Shown here: positions 10,022-18,806 of the stretch, piece after piece
How positions within the stretch are numbered: the first letter of the stretch is position 1
How the letters are laid out: every line of letters begins with the position of its first letter
Source: Rhodococcoides kyotonense
Lineage (GTDB): Bacteria > Actinomycetota > Actinomycetes > Mycobacteriales > Mycobacteriaceae
Length of the DNA stretch: 64,000 nt
Direction of reading: 5' to 3'
Assembly (NCBI RefSeq): GCF_001645385.1
Contig: NZ_LVHI01000012.1
Coordinates: 559,552-623,551, forward strand
Position numbers and translations under genes: made by a program
Notes under the pieces: model-generated
What the model saw: only the letters and a program-made list of their open reading frames with translations
Told to the model about the DNA's origin: nothing
Database searches by the model: none

Positions 10022-10680
10022 CGTGCGGCGCCCGCTGCCACGGGCTGGCGGCCGAGCGCGTCGGCAACGTCCGTGGCGGTGACGACCGCACCGCACCGCT
10101 TGGCGGCGTAGGTCGCCGCCATGACATGCTCGTCGCGCGAGAAGTCCGCGGTCGCGTCGAGTACGAGGAACGGGCAGACATCGGACATGAACGCCTCTGC
10201 GGCACTGAGCATGCAGCCCATGTGCGCGTAGACGCCCGTGACGATCAGCTGGTCACGCCCGTGGTGGCCGAGCAGCTCACGAAGGTCGGTGCGCTGGAAC
10301 GCCGAGTACCGCCACTTGGTGACCTCGATGTCGCCGCGACGCGGAGCGAGCGCGTCGATGACGTCGGTGTCGCGTCCCGCGCCGAGGCCCGGCCCCCAGA
10401 AGTCCGCGAGAATGCCGCGGCGAGAGGGGTGTTGGTCACCGGGTTGCATCGTGTACACCACTGGGATGCCGAGTTCGGACGCCTGTTCTCGCAGCGCCGA
10501 GATCTTTTCGACGACGGGTGTGATCAGCTCGGGCGCGTCGGCGTACGCGTCGATGAAGTAATTCTGCATGTCGTGGATGAGCAGCGCCGCCCGGTCGGGG
10601 TCGAGCTCCCAGTCGACGACGTTGGCCGGAACTTCGTCACGGCCGGGAATCGAGTAGCTCGTGATCTTCGGAATTGCCAT
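10018..10680 (-). CDS. dhbB: isochorismatase (single domain, no aryl carrier domain)
   Basis: Hydrolyses isochorismate to 2,3-dihydro-2,3-dihydroxybenzoate and pyruvate. At 220 aa it covers only the isochorismatase fold: [12 protein letters not shown] near residue 35 carries the catalytic Asp, TKWRYSAF near 143 the catalytic Lys, and VYAHMGCM near 170 sits where the family Cys is expected (here YAHMGC). EntB and DhbB are usually about 285-310 aa because a C-terminal aryl carrier domain (ArCP) follows; here the protein ends shortly after the isochorismatase domain, so the ArCP must lie elsewhere. A GAGAGGGA ribosome binding site precedes the ATG. The gene begins 61 bases after the stop of the ABC exporter subunit and overlaps the DHB-AMP ligase by ATGA. 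Confidence 0.92.
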   Translation of the reverse strand: MAIPKITSYSIPGRDEVPANVVDWELDPDRAALLIHDMQNYFIDAYADAPELITPVVEKISALREQASELGIPVVYTMQPGDQHPSRRGILADFWGPGLGAGRDTDVIDALAPRRGDIEVTKWRYSAFQRTDLRELLGHHGRDQLIVTGVYAHMGCMLSAAEAFMSDVCPFLVLDATADFSRDEHVMAATYAAKRCGAVVTATDVADALGRQPVAAGAAR

Positions 10681-10741
10681 GGTCGTCCCTCTCGTTCGTA
10701 CGAAAATCGGTCTTCGATCGGTCGATGCTGCGGTGTGGCGG

Positions 10742-12508
10742 CTACGCGGTTCGGTGCCTGCTCCACGCGTCCCACAGCTCGCTGTAGCGTCCGCGTCGCT
10801 GGATCAGATCGTCGTGAGTTCCCACCTCGACGACGGTTCCGTTGTGCATCAACAGAATTCGGTCCGCCCGCCTGGCTTGGTCCAGGCGGTGCGCCACGAT
10901 CACCGCACTGCGACCGGACAACGCCGCGTCGGCTCCCCGTTCGAGAATCCCCGCCCCTGCGCTACCTGCATCGGCGGTGGCCTCGTCGAGAATCGCGACC
11001 GGCGGGTCGGCGAGGACGAGTCGTGCGAGGGCCAACTGCTGCGACTGCAGCGGCGTGAGCTGATGTCCGCCCGCACCGACGACTGTGTCGAGTCCGTCGG
11101 GCAGCAGGTCGACCCACTCGCGTGCGAACACCGTCTCCAGTGCCGCGGTCATCCGTGCGTCGTCGGCATCGGGATCCGCCAGGGCCAGGTCGTCGCGCAA
11201 CGGCCCGGCGAACACGTGAACGTCCTGGGTGATCAGGGTGATTCGCGTCGCACGTTCGGTGTCGGGGGCATCCGCGATATCGGCCGAACCGAAGGTCACC
11301 GTTCCCGTCGCAGGCGTCCGCACGCCCGCGAGCAACGCCGCCAGCGTCGACTTCCCGGACCCCGACGCGCCGACCACCGCGATCGTCTCGCCTGGTTCGA
11401 CGCGAATGTCGATGTCGCGCACCACCGTTCGGCCCGGACGGTAGCCGAACGAGACGCCGCGCGCCGCGAGGACGCCGCTCTCCGGGAGAGCCGCATTCCG
11501 ATCGCGAGTCGGGTCGTCGACCCGGATCACTCCGACGATTCGTGCGAGAGACGCCAGGGCGGACTGCAATTCGTCGATGACGAGCAGCACGTCCTCGATC
11601 GGCTCGAACAGACGCAGGAAGAACAGCATGGCCGTCGTCGTCGCGCCGACCGTCAACGCGTCGGTTCCGACGAGGTGGAATCCGATGATCAGCAGCGACG
11701 CCATACCGATGAACTGGGCGGTGTTCAGACGGCCGTAGAAGCGGTTCTGCACGATGCGCGCCCGCATCGTCCACCGCACCACTTCCCAGGAGTGCAGGCC
11801 GACGCGGCGCGCGAGCGTCGGCGCCAGGTCGTACGCGTGCACCGTGCGCAGACCCTGCACGGCCCCCAGAACATGCTGCGCGCGCACGCCCATCGCTGCC
11901 CGCTCGGCTGCGTAGATCTCCGGAGCGTTGCGCAGATACCACCGCACGGCCAACGCGTAGATCGGCACGACCACCAGCAGGGCGATCAGGAATCGCCAGT
12001 CCAACGCCGTCAGTCCCACCGCAGTGAGCAGCACCGTGAACAGCGACGTCGACAGCGCGGGGACGACGTTCGTGATGGCGTTCGACACCTCGTCGACGTC
12101 ATCGGTCGCCCTCGACACGAGATCTCCGCTGCCTGCCTCCTCGACGTGTTCGAGCCGCAGAGCCAGGCTGGAGGTGAACATCTTCTCGCGTAGCCGGGCC
12201 AGCACCGTCTCGAACAGCCTCGCCGACAAGACGACGGCGAGCGCACCGAAGGCGGCGAACCCGAGCGCCGCGGCCACCATCACCGCTCCCAGCAACCAGA
12301 TACGGCCGTCGGCATCGCCGCTCACGACCGTGTCGACCATCGAGCCCAGCGCCCACGGCGCCACGAGACCGAGCGCGGCTCCGACCGTCATCGTGACCAC
12401 GAGGACCGCGGCCCGCGATCCCTGACCGGCCAGCGCGAGACGCACTTCGGCCACCACGGCTGCCGTGTCGGCGATGGGCAGCGTCGTCCGTTTCGTACCG
12501 GTCGTCAT
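10742..12508 (-). CDS. ABC exporter half-transporter with intact ATP-binding motifs but degenerate signature
   Basis: 588 aa, transmembrane domain (about residues 20-310) followed by an ATPase domain (about 340-580). Walker A GASGSGKST, Walker B VAILDEATAD and the switch His (IVAHRLD) are intact, but the signature LSGGQ is replaced by LTPLQSQQ. The partner encoded just upstream shows the opposite pattern, so the two should form an asymmetric heterodimer with one working ATP site. Position between the hydroxylase and the DHB genes, in the iron-box operon, argues for siderophore export across the cytoplasmic membrane; ABC-type siderophore import (IrtAB-like) is the alternative, but no siderophore-interacting reductase domain is present. 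ATG at 12508 overlaps the partner's stop (ATGA). It has no strong match that I can name. Confidence 0.88.
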   Translation of the reverse strand: MTTGTKRTTLPIADTAAVVAEVRLALAGQGSRAAVLVVTMTVGAALGLVAPWALGSMVDTVVSGDADGRIWLLGAVMVAAALGFAAFGALAVVLSARLFETVLARLREKMFTSSLALRLEHVEEAGSGDLVSRATDDVDEVSNAITNVVPALSTSLFTVLLTAVGLTALDWRFLIALLVVVPIYALAVRWYLRNAPEIYAAERAAMGVRAQHVLGAVQGLRTVHAYDLAPTLARRVGLHSWEVVRWTMRARIVQNRFYGRLNTAQFIGMASLLIIGFHLVGTDALTVGATTTAMLFFLRLFEPIEDVLLVIDELQSALASLARIVGVIRVDDPTRDRNAALPESGVLAARGVSFGYRPGRTVVRDIDIRVEPGETIAVVGASGSGKSTLAALLAGVRTPATGTVTFGSADIADAPDTERATRITLITQDVHVFAGPLRDDLALADPDADDARMTAALETVFAREWVDLLPDGLDTVVGAGGHQLTPLQSQQLALARLVLADPPVAILDEATADAGSAGAGILERGADAALSGRSAVIVAHRLDQARRADRILLMHNGTVVEVGTHDDLIQRRGRYSELWDAWSRHRTA

Positions 12509-14214
12509 CGCGACACCTCCACTGCTTCCCGACGGCTGCCGAGATCGACGACCGTCGTTGCTGCGGCCAGCACTGCAGGTGACGACGTGAACACGATCGT
12601 GGTTCGTCCCGTCCGCGCGAGACCGATCCGTTCGGCCACCGCGGCCTCGGTGACGGAGTCGACGGCCGACGTCGGCTCCAGGAGCACGAGTACATGGGGG
12701 TCCGCGGCGAGCGCGCGCGCCAGCGACACGCGTTGCCGCTGTCCCCCGGACAGCATCCGTCCCGCTTCGCCGACCGGGGTGTCCAGGCCGTCGGGCAGCA
12801 CGTCGACGATGTCGTCGCACGCCGCTGCGAAGACGGCACGTGCAATGGCGTCGGAACCCTGGTCGCCGTCGACTCCGGAGGCGATGTTCTCGGCCACGGT
12901 GCCCTCGAAGAGATCGCTCTCGTGCGGTGCGACGAGCAGGGTTCGACGGCGGTCGGCGTCGGGCAGATCTGCGACGTCGATTCCGCCCACGGTGATCACG
13001 CCGTCGGCTGGAACCGTCAGCCCGGCGAGCATGTCGGCAAGTTCTGCGGTGGTACGCGCGTCGGCCACGACGGCGACGAAATCGCCTTCGGCGATTCGCC
13101 GATCCACGGTGTGCCCGGCGTTCAGGACCACGTCGTCGAGACGGATGTCGAATCCCGTTGCTGTGTCGCTTCTTTCGGCGCAGCGACGCGCGGGAGGCGC
13201 CTGCAGGACGGTCAGCACCCGTTCGGCCGACGCCACCGCCTGCGCCCAGATGGTGCCCGCGTTCGACGCGAACGCCTGCAGCGGACCCATGACGAATTGT
13301 GTGACAGCGACGACGGTGATGAGCTGGCCGACGGTCATCGCACCGCCGAGAGCCATCAGCCCTGCGGCGACGGCAACGCCGGCGATGAACAGACCTGCGA
13401 CGGCTTCCATCGACCCGAGGTAGCCTGCCCGTGCGACGCTGGCCTTCAGCGTTCCGTGCAGCGCGCGCTCGCTCGCGCCCCGGTAGCGGTTGCCTGCTCG
13501 GTGTTCGGCGCCGAGCCCCTTGACGATGCGGAATCCTCCGACGAGGTCGGTCGCCGTGCCTGCTGCCTCTCCCGCGGCCTGCTGCTCCTGCATGCTGCGC
13601 ACGCGAAGCGGCGACCCCGCGCGATCCATCGCCCACAGCATCAGCGGCGTCGCGACGAGGATCGCGAGACCCAGCGGCCACGAGATGTACAGAAGAATCG
13701 CGGCGGACGCGAGGACGGCAGCGAACTCGCCGACCGGGTAGACGACGATGGCAACGGCGCTCGCCAGCTGACGCGCGTCGGACGTGGCGATGTTCAGCAG
13801 CATGCCCGGCTGACGCGATTCCCCGCTCATGCCGCGGGCGTCGAGAATGCGATCGGTGATAGTGGTGCGCACGTGGTGCTGAATCGCATTCATGCCGAGA
13901 AAGCCGATGCGCGAACCGAATCGGAACGTCACCGACACAGCCGCGTACACGATACCGAGGACGACAACCCACAGCACGAGCTGTCCGAGGTCACCCGGAG
14001 CGATGGCTCGATCGATGGCGACACCCATGATCACCGGCACGAGCGCGGCACACAGCTGGTGCACGATCAGCAGAATTCCGGCGGGCACGGTGTACTTCTT
14101 GGCGGCGAACATCGTGCGCCAGGTCAATGCGCGCGGAGTCGTCGATTCGGTGACGACGATGTCGGTCGTCGCGATCGGCGTCGCAGGCGCGGCGAAGAAA
14201 ACGGGCAGTTTCAT
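12505..14214 (-). CDS. ABC exporter half-transporter with intact signature but lost Walker motifs
   Basis: 569 aa, exporter-type membrane domain (about residues 30-320) and a C-terminal ATPase domain. The signature LSGGQRQRVSLARAL is perfect, but Walker A is gone (VAVVADARTTAEL where GxxGxGKST is expected), the Walker B Asp is Leu (LVLLEPTSAVD, Glu kept) and the switch His is missing (IVFTSSPAV). This subunit therefore probably cannot hydrolyse ATP by itself and instead supplies the signature loop to the Walker A/B site of the next gene's product. Start ATG 14214 shares one base with the hydroxylase stop (TGATG), stop overlaps the next start by ATGA, so synthesis of hydroxylase and both subunits is translationally coupled. 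Siderophore export is inferred from context. Confidence 0.88.
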   Translation of the reverse strand: MKLPVFFAAPATPIATTDIVVTESTTPRALTWRTMFAAKKYTVPAGILLIVHQLCAALVPVIMGVAIDRAIAPGDLGQLVLWVVVLGIVYAAVSVTFRFGSRIGFLGMNAIQHHVRTTITDRILDARGMSGESRQPGMLLNIATSDARQLASAVAIVVYPVGEFAAVLASAAILLYISWPLGLAILVATPLMLWAMDRAGSPLRVRSMQEQQAAGEAAGTATDLVGGFRIVKGLGAEHRAGNRYRGASERALHGTLKASVARAGYLGSMEAVAGLFIAGVAVAAGLMALGGAMTVGQLITVVAVTQFVMGPLQAFASNAGTIWAQAVASAERVLTVLQAPPARRCAERSDTATGFDIRLDDVVLNAGHTVDRRIAEGDFVAVVADARTTAELADMLAGLTVPADGVITVGGIDVADLPDADRRRTLLVAPHESDLFEGTVAENIASGVDGDQGSDAIARAVFAAACDDIVDVLPDGLDTPVGEAGRMLSGGQRQRVSLARALAADPHVLVLLEPTSAVDSVTEAAVAERIGLARTGRTTIVFTSSPAVLAAATTVVDLGSRREAVEVSR

Positions 14215-15509
14215 CAGTGGGTGAGCACCGAATCGAGCAGGGCACGAGAGCTGAGCGAGTCGACCAGCTCTCCGGACCGCACCGCGATGTTCGACAGCAA
14301 CGACGACGTCAGACCATGCGAATGTTCGGTCCCACCCTGCAGGTAGATACCTCCGGTGACGTGGTCGGCAGTGCGTACTCGATAGTCACGCTCGAGCTCG
14401 GGCGTACCGTCGTCGGCGAATCTGCACTCGTCCGCGAGCGGGCCGAGCACCGTGCGTAGGTCGAGCGGGCGGAATCCCGTCGCGAACACCACTGCGTCGC
14501 ACCGCAGATGCTCGTCCCGGCCTGTCGGTCGATGCCGAACGGTCACGTCGACGCCGTCCTCGGTGACGACCGGCGTCGACACCTCGGATGCGCCGTGCAC
14601 GAACAGTCGCCGCGTCCCCGTCACACGCTCGGTGTACTCGCGTTCGTAGAGGTCCTCGATCAACGGCAGGTCGACGGCCGAGTAGTTGGTACTGCGATGG
14701 TAGGCCATCAACTGCGCACGCAATTGCGGTGTCGCCGAATAGAAGTCGTCGACGGCTTCGGGGTCGAACACCCGATTCGCGTAGGGGCTGTCGTCGGCCG
14801 GGCTGTATCCGTACTTGGTGATCACGCCGTGCACGTGCGTGTCGGGAAAACGGTCGTGCAGATGAGCCACGACTTCTGCTGCGCTCTGACCCGCGCCGAC
14901 GACGACGAATCGACCGTGTCGGCGTTCGGGCAAGGCGGACAGGTGGTCCAGCAGACGGTGGTTGTGGAACACACGTCGCGACGACTCGACGCCGTCCGGC
15001 AACTTCGGTGTGAGCCCGCCCGCGAGTACGACGTCGCGGGCCCGCAGAATTCGCGACGTGCCGTCGGCGCCGGTGACCGTCGCTTCGAAGTGTTCGCCGT
15101 TCCAGGCGATCGCCGTCGCCGACGTCGCGTAGTCCACGTCGGCGGAAACCTTGTCGGCGGCCCACGTCAGATAGTCGTGGAACTCGACACGCGACGGAAA
15201 GAAGGTCTGCAGGTTGATGAAGTGCGTCAATCGTCCACGGGCCGAGAGATATTCGAGGAACGTGAACTCGCTGCGTGCATTGCGCTGCGTGGCCAGATCC
15301 TTGAGGAACGAGATCTGCATGGTCGTGCCGGGCAGCAGCATGCCGGCGTGCCAGCGGAACTCCGGTTGGCGTTCGACGAATTTGGCGCTGAGTCGGCGAT
15401 CGTCGGGAACTTCCGAGTTGTGCTCCTTCAGCGCGATCGCCAGGCCCAGATTCGAGGGTCCGAATCCGACTCCCAGGATGTCCACTACCTCGGAATGATC
15501 GCTCTCCAT
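14214..15509 (-). CDS. L-ornithine/L-lysine N-monooxygenase (siderophore hydroxylase)
   Basis: 431 aa flavin-dependent N-hydroxylating monooxygenase of the PvdA/SidA/IucD family. It uses FAD, NADPH and O2 to hydroxylate the side-chain amine of ornithine or lysine, giving the precursor of a hydroxamate iron ligand. Seen: FAD-binding GVGFGPSNL near residue 14, the family motif HAGMLLPGTTMQISFLKDL near 53, NADPH-binding GAGQSAAEV near 200, and the late ATGFRPLDL motif near 350. Ornithine is favoured over lysine because hydroxyornithine occurs in rhodococcal heterobactin-type siderophores, but the sequence alone does not decide. Start ATG 15509 chosen because the N terminus matches the family and lies just downstream of the iron box. 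It is the first gene of the leftward operon. Confidence 0.92.
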   Translation of the reverse strand: MESDHSEVVDILGVGFGPSNLGLAIALKEHNSEVPDDRRLSAKFVERQPEFRWHAGMLLPGTTMQISFLKDLATQRNARSEFTFLEYLSARGRLTHFINLQTFFPSRVEFHDYLTWAADKVSADVDYATSATAIAWNGEHFEATVTGADGTSRILRARDVVLAGGLTPKLPDGVESSRRVFHNHRLLDHLSALPERRHGRFVVVGAGQSAAEVVAHLHDRFPDTHVHGVITKYGYSPADDSPYANRVFDPEAVDDFYSATPQLRAQLMAYHRSTNYSAVDLPLIEDLYEREYTERVTGTRRLFVHGASEVSTPVVTEDGVDVTVRHRPTGRDEHLRCDAVVFATGFRPLDLRTVLGPLADECRFADDGTPELERDYRVRTADHVTGGIYLQGGTEHSHGLTSSLLSNIAVRSGELVDSLSSRALLDSVLTH

Positions 15510-15537
15510 CAGCACAAGTCGTCCTCCGTCGAAGAAT

Positions 15538-15556
15538 TTAACGTAGCCTAACCTAT
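15538..15556. promoter_or_regulatory. IdeR/DmdR-type iron box
   Basis: The 19 bases from 15538 match the actinobacterial iron-box consensus at 15 of 19 positions; the core TAGCCTAACCTA is exact. It lies 29 bases upstream of the hydroxylase ATG, where a bound Fe(II)-IdeR/DmdR would block leftward transcription. Predicted effect: the siderophore genes are expressed when iron is low. Inferred from consensus only. Confidence 0.8.
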
Positions 15557-15565
15557 CGGACGGCG

Positions 15566-15586
15566 GCCAGTTTAGGCTATTTCGAA
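15566..15586. promoter_or_regulatory. possible second, weaker iron box for the divergent dhbC promoter
   Basis: TTTAGGCTAT at 15571-15580 retains the central TTAGGCTA of the iron-box consensus, but the flanks match poorly (about 11 of 19). It lies 45 bases upstream of the chosen dhbC start. It may be a weak second IdeR site or part of the rightward promoter. Confidence 0.35.
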
Positions 15587-15624
15587 CCGACGTGGAACGA
15601 CACCCATCGAGACGAGGGACACCG

Positions 15625-16761
15625 ATGAGCACCCAGACGAGTACGGCGGACGAACGTATCGGAATCCGGACATCAGGACGGTTCGTGCTGTCGCGCCCGC
15701 ACGGAACGGTGGTGGCAAGTGGTGTGCGACAACAGTTCACCGACGCGGTCGACGCGATCGACGCGCTCCGCTCCGGCGCTGCCGACACGGTGGTGGGCGC
15801 GGTTCCGTTCGCGGCAGGGGCACCGTGCGCGCTGACATCGCCCGAGAAGATCGGCTTCACCACGGACCGTTGGACCCCGCCGCGCGCTCCTCGCCCGTTG
15901 CCTGTCCTCGTCGTCGACGAACTGCGCGAACGCGAGCATCTCGACCGCGTGCGCACCGCTGTCGATGTCCTACGCAGCGACGGAAACCCACTGGACAAGG
16001 TCGTACTCGCGCGGACTCTGTCACTGCGGGCCGAACGGCCGGTCGATCCCGAGGCCGTCCTCGCTGCACTGGTGTCGAATACACCGAGCGGTAACGGATA
16101 TCTGGTCGATCTCGGCGCAGCGGGCGGCCGTCACGTCGGCAAGACGCTCGTCGGTTCGAGCCCCGAAGTGCTGATCCGCACACGGGGGCGCGTCGTGACG
16201 TGCCATCCACTTGCGGGTTCCGCCCCGCGCCACCCCGACCCCCGCGTCGACGACGAACACGGCAGATCACTGGCGCGCTCGACCAAGGACCGGCGCGAAC
16301 ACGCGTTCGTGGTCGACGCCATCCGGACCGCGCTGACGCCGTTCTGCACCGTCCTCGACATCCCGGACACGCCGAGTCTGACGACGACGCCGCAGCTGTG
16401 GCATCTGGGCACACCGATATCCGGCGAGTTGAAGGACCCGAGCGTGACCTCGTTGGAACTGGCCGTCGCTCTGCACCCCACCCCTGCCGTGTGCGGAACT
16501 CCGACCGAACTCGCGTACGCGACGATCGACGAACTCGAAGGCGATCGAGGCTTCTACGCCGGAGCCGTCGGGTGGTCGGACGGACGCGGCGACGGCGAAT
16601 GGATGGTGGCGATCCGCTGCGCCGAAATCGACGGCAGCGCAGGCAGAATCACTGCCTACGCCGGCGGAGGAATCGTTGCCGAATCCGATCCCGATACCGA
16701 ACTGCAGGAGACGAACGTCAAGTTCGGCACCGTCCTCGGAGCGCTGGGAGTGACACTGTGA
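15625..16761 (+). CDS. dhbC: isochorismate synthase
   Basis: Converts chorismate to isochorismate, the first committed step to DHB. 378 aa, the normal size for EntC/DhbC. Family motifs: KVVLARTLSL near 121, GSSPEVLIR near 178, CHPLAGSAPRH near 195 (chorismate-binding core), HLGTPISGEL near 268, HPTPAVCGTP near 290, and GFYAGAVGW near 315. ATG at 15625 is preferred over an in-frame GTG at 15592 because GAGGGAC lies just upstream and residues before it are not family-like. The stop overlaps the next start (GTGA). Divergent from the hydroxylase operon across the iron-box region, so co-regulation by iron is likely. Confidence 0.93.
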   Translation: MSTQTSTADERIGIRTSGRFVLSRPHGTVVASGVRQQFTDAVDAIDALRSGAADTVVGAVPFAAGAPCALTSPEKIGFTTDRWTPPRAPRPLPVLVVDELREREHLDRVRTAVDVLRSDGNPLDKVVLARTLSLRAERPVDPEAVLAALVSNTPSGNGYLVDLGAAGGRHVGKTLVGSSPEVLIRTRGRVVTCHPLAGSAPRHPDPRVDDEHGRSLARSTKDRREHAFVVDAIRTALTPFCTVLDIPDTPSLTTTPQLWHLGTPISGELKDPSVTSLELAVALHPTPAVCGTPTELAYATIDELEGDRGFYAGAVGWSDGRGDGEWMVAIRCAEIDGSAGRITAYAGGGIVAESDPDTELQETNVKFGTVLGALGVTL

Positions 16762-17519
16762 CAACACTTGTCGTGGGAGCCGGACGAGGAATCGGTCGTG
16801 CGGTGGCGCTGACCCTGGCGCGGGCAGGCCACCGACTGGCGTTGATGGATTCCGACGCCACCGCACTGGCGGAGACGACAGACTGTCTCGACGAGGCGAC
16901 GCCTGCGTACACCGTCGACATCCGAGACGCCGACGCCGTCGGCGACGCGATCGACGACGCCGAAGCGCGAATCGGACCTCTCACGGGCCTGGCCCACGTC
17001 GCAGGCATTCTCGAGACCGGGTCGATCCTGGACTCCGATCCAGGCGCGTGGCAGAAGACCTACGACGTCAACGTGTTCGGTCTGCTCAACGTGGTTCGCC
17101 ACACGGGCCGGAGCATGCGGGAGCGTCGTTCGGGATCCATCGTCGTCGTCGGCTCCAACGCAGCCGGGGTGCCGCGCATGTCGATGGGCGCGTACGGATC
17201 GTCCAAGGCAGCGGCGACGATGCTCGTGCGCATACTCGGACTCGAAGTGGCGCAGTACGGAATTCGCGCGAACATCGTCGCACCCGGCTCGACGGACACC
17301 GACATGCAGCGTTCGATGTGGCCCGACCCGGAGGACGACGCCCACGCCCGGCCCGTCATCGAGGGCGACCTCGCCACCTTCAAGGCCGGAATACCGTTGG
17401 GCCGCATCGCCTTGCCCGAGGATATCGCCGATTCCGTCGAATTCCTGCTGTCCGACCGCGCCCGCCACATCACGATGCAGTCGTTGTACGTCGACGGCGG
17501 AGCAACACTACGGGCGTGA
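16758..17519 (+). CDS. dhbA: 2,3-dihydro-2,3-dihydroxybenzoate dehydrogenase
   Basis: Short-chain dehydrogenase of the EntA/DhbA type, 253 aa; oxidises 2,3-dihydro-DHB to DHB with NAD. Seen: cofactor motif GAGRGIGRA at residues 7-15, NVFGLLNVV near 113, the catalytic Ser in VVGSNAAGVPRMS and YGSSK near 152-156, and the late ANIVAPGSTDTDM. The asparagine-rich GSNAAGVPR string is characteristic of EntA. Starts with GTG 16758 overlapping the dhbC stop, so dhbC and dhbA are translationally coupled. With dhbC and dhbB it completes the chorismate-to-DHB route within this locus. Confidence 0.93.
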   Translation: MTTLVVGAGRGIGRAVALTLARAGHRLALMDSDATALAETTDCLDEATPAYTVDIRDADAVGDAIDDAEARIGPLTGLAHVAGILETGSILDSDPGAWQKTYDVNVFGLLNVVRHTGRSMRERRSGSIVVVGSNAAGVPRMSMGAYGSSKAAATMLVRILGLEVAQYGIRANIVAPGSTDTDMQRSMWPDPEDDAHARPVIEGDLATFKAGIPLGRIALPEDIADSVEFLLSDRARHITMQSLYVDGGATLRA

Positions 17520-17522
17520 TGT

Positions 17523-17942
17523 TCAGCCGAGCACAGCAGCTATTTCCGCGGCCGTGCGATCGAGCTCGGCGCGGGACGGGGACGTCGGACGCGCACGGAG
17601 TCCGAAACCGTCACCCGACGTTCTCGGGATGACGTGGAGATGGACGTGGAAGATCTCCTGACCCGCGACCGTGCCGTCGGCGAGGAAGAAGTTGATCCCG
17701 GCGACGCGCGGATTGCTCGCGCGCACCGCGGCGGCGACCTTCTGCCCGACGACGAACAGATGCGCTCCGACCTCCGGGTCCAGTTCCGCCAGCGATCGCG
17801 CCTGCTGACGAGGCACCACCAGGACATGACCGCTCGTGAGCGGGCGAATGTCCATGAACGCCACTGCGATGTCGTCCTCGAAGACACGGGAGGACTCGGC
17901 GGTTCCAGCGATGATCTCGGAGAAAATCGTGTACGGGTTCAT
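17523..17942 (-). CDS. HIT family nucleotide-binding protein
   Basis: 139 aa histidine-triad protein. The triad motif HVHLHVIP lies near residue 99; the N-terminal IFSEIIAG and SGHVLVVPRQ are typical of bacterial HIT/HinT proteins, which hydrolyse nucleoside phosphoramidates or dinucleotide substrates. The substrate cannot be read from sequence. It converges on dhbA with a 3-base gap and is not part of the siderophore operon. A second HIT gene is at 29626-30051. Confidence 0.9.
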   Translation of the reverse strand: MNPYTIFSEIIAGTAESSRVFEDDIAVAFMDIRPLTSGHVLVVPRQQARSLAELDPEVGAHLFVVGQKVAAAVRASNPRVAGINFFLADGTVAGQEIFHVHLHVIPRTSGDGFGLRARPTSPSRAELDRTAAEIAAVLG

Positions 17943-17992
17943 GACACGAGCTTAAATCTGCGTCCGCTGCACGTCGCGACTACAGTCTTGCC

Positions 17993-18787
17993 ATGGGAAT
18001 GATCGGTGGTGTTCTGTTCGACATCGACGGCGTGCTGGTCACGTCGTGGAAACCCGTGCCGGGCGCCGCGGAGACGCTGGAGTACCTGAGCAGCAAGGAC
18101 ATTGCGCGCGCATTCCTGACCAACACCACGTCGAAGACGAGGTCCCAGATCGCCGACGCGCTGACCGACGTCGGCATGGCAGTGCACGCCGACGAAATCG
18201 TCACCGCTGCAAGCCTTACCGCCGATCATCTGCGCGAAACCTACCCGGGCGCACGCACGGTCGTCGTGAACAACGGCGACATCACCTCCGATATGCCGGG
18301 CATCGAATTCGTCGACGAATCCGACGGCGATCCCGACGTCGTCGTGGTCGGCGGCGCGGGCCCCGAATTCACCCACGAACGCCTCAGCCGCGTCTACGAC
18401 TGGCTGTGCCGCGGCATTCCCGTCGTCGCGATGCACCGAAGCCTGATGTGGACGACGGGCGACGGCCTGCGCATCGACACCGGGATGTACCTGGCCGGTA
18501 TGGAACAGGCGTCGGGACACAAGGCGAAGGCCGTCGGAAAGCCTGCGCCGCTTGGCTTTCAGACCGCAGCCGAACGCATGGGTGTCGATCCGGTCGACGT
18601 CGTCATGGTCGGCGACGACCTGGACAACGACGTGCTCGCCGCCCAGGTCGTCGGCATGACGGGTGTGCTCGTGCGCACCGGGAAGTTCCGGCAGGACGTC
18701 CTCGACCGACGTGAGAAGGAGGAGTTCGGGCTCCAGCCGTCCCACGTCATCGATTCGGTGGCCGACCTGCCGGATCTGCTGCGCTGA
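17993..18787 (+). CDS. HAD-superfamily phosphatase (NagD/LHPP-like)
   Basis: 264 aa hydrolase with a C2-type cap. Motif I FDIDGVL carries the nucleophile Asp10 and acid/base Asp12; motif II is LTNTTSKT near 41; motif III Lys in KAVGKP near 181; motif IV VGDDLDND near 204 binds Mg2+. The arrangement and size match the NagD / phospholysine-phosphohistidine phosphatase branch. Substrate unknown. ATG 17993 chosen; ATG 17999 is possible. Divergent from the HIT gene (50-base gap). Confidence 0.87.
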   Translation: MGMIGGVLFDIDGVLVTSWKPVPGAAETLEYLSSKDIARAFLTNTTSKTRSQIADALTDVGMAVHADEIVTAASLTADHLRETYPGARTVVVNNGDITSDMPGIEFVDESDGDPDVVVVGGAGPEFTHERLSRVYDWLCRGIPVVAMHRSLMWTTGDGLRIDTGMYLAGMEQASGHKAKAVGKPAPLGFQTAAERMGVDPVDVVMVGDDLDNDVLAAQVVGMTGVLVRTGKFRQDVLDRREKEEFGLQPSHVIDSVADLPDLLR

Positions 18788-18806
18788 CGCACCCGTGCGT
18801 GCCGCA

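Noticed and set aside
10742..13972. A single 1,076-residue frame apparently spanning both ABC subunits
   Set aside because: Residues before the ATG at 12508 are out of frame with the upstream ABC subunit and look like GC-rich noise. Two overlapping genes with an ATGA junction explain the region.
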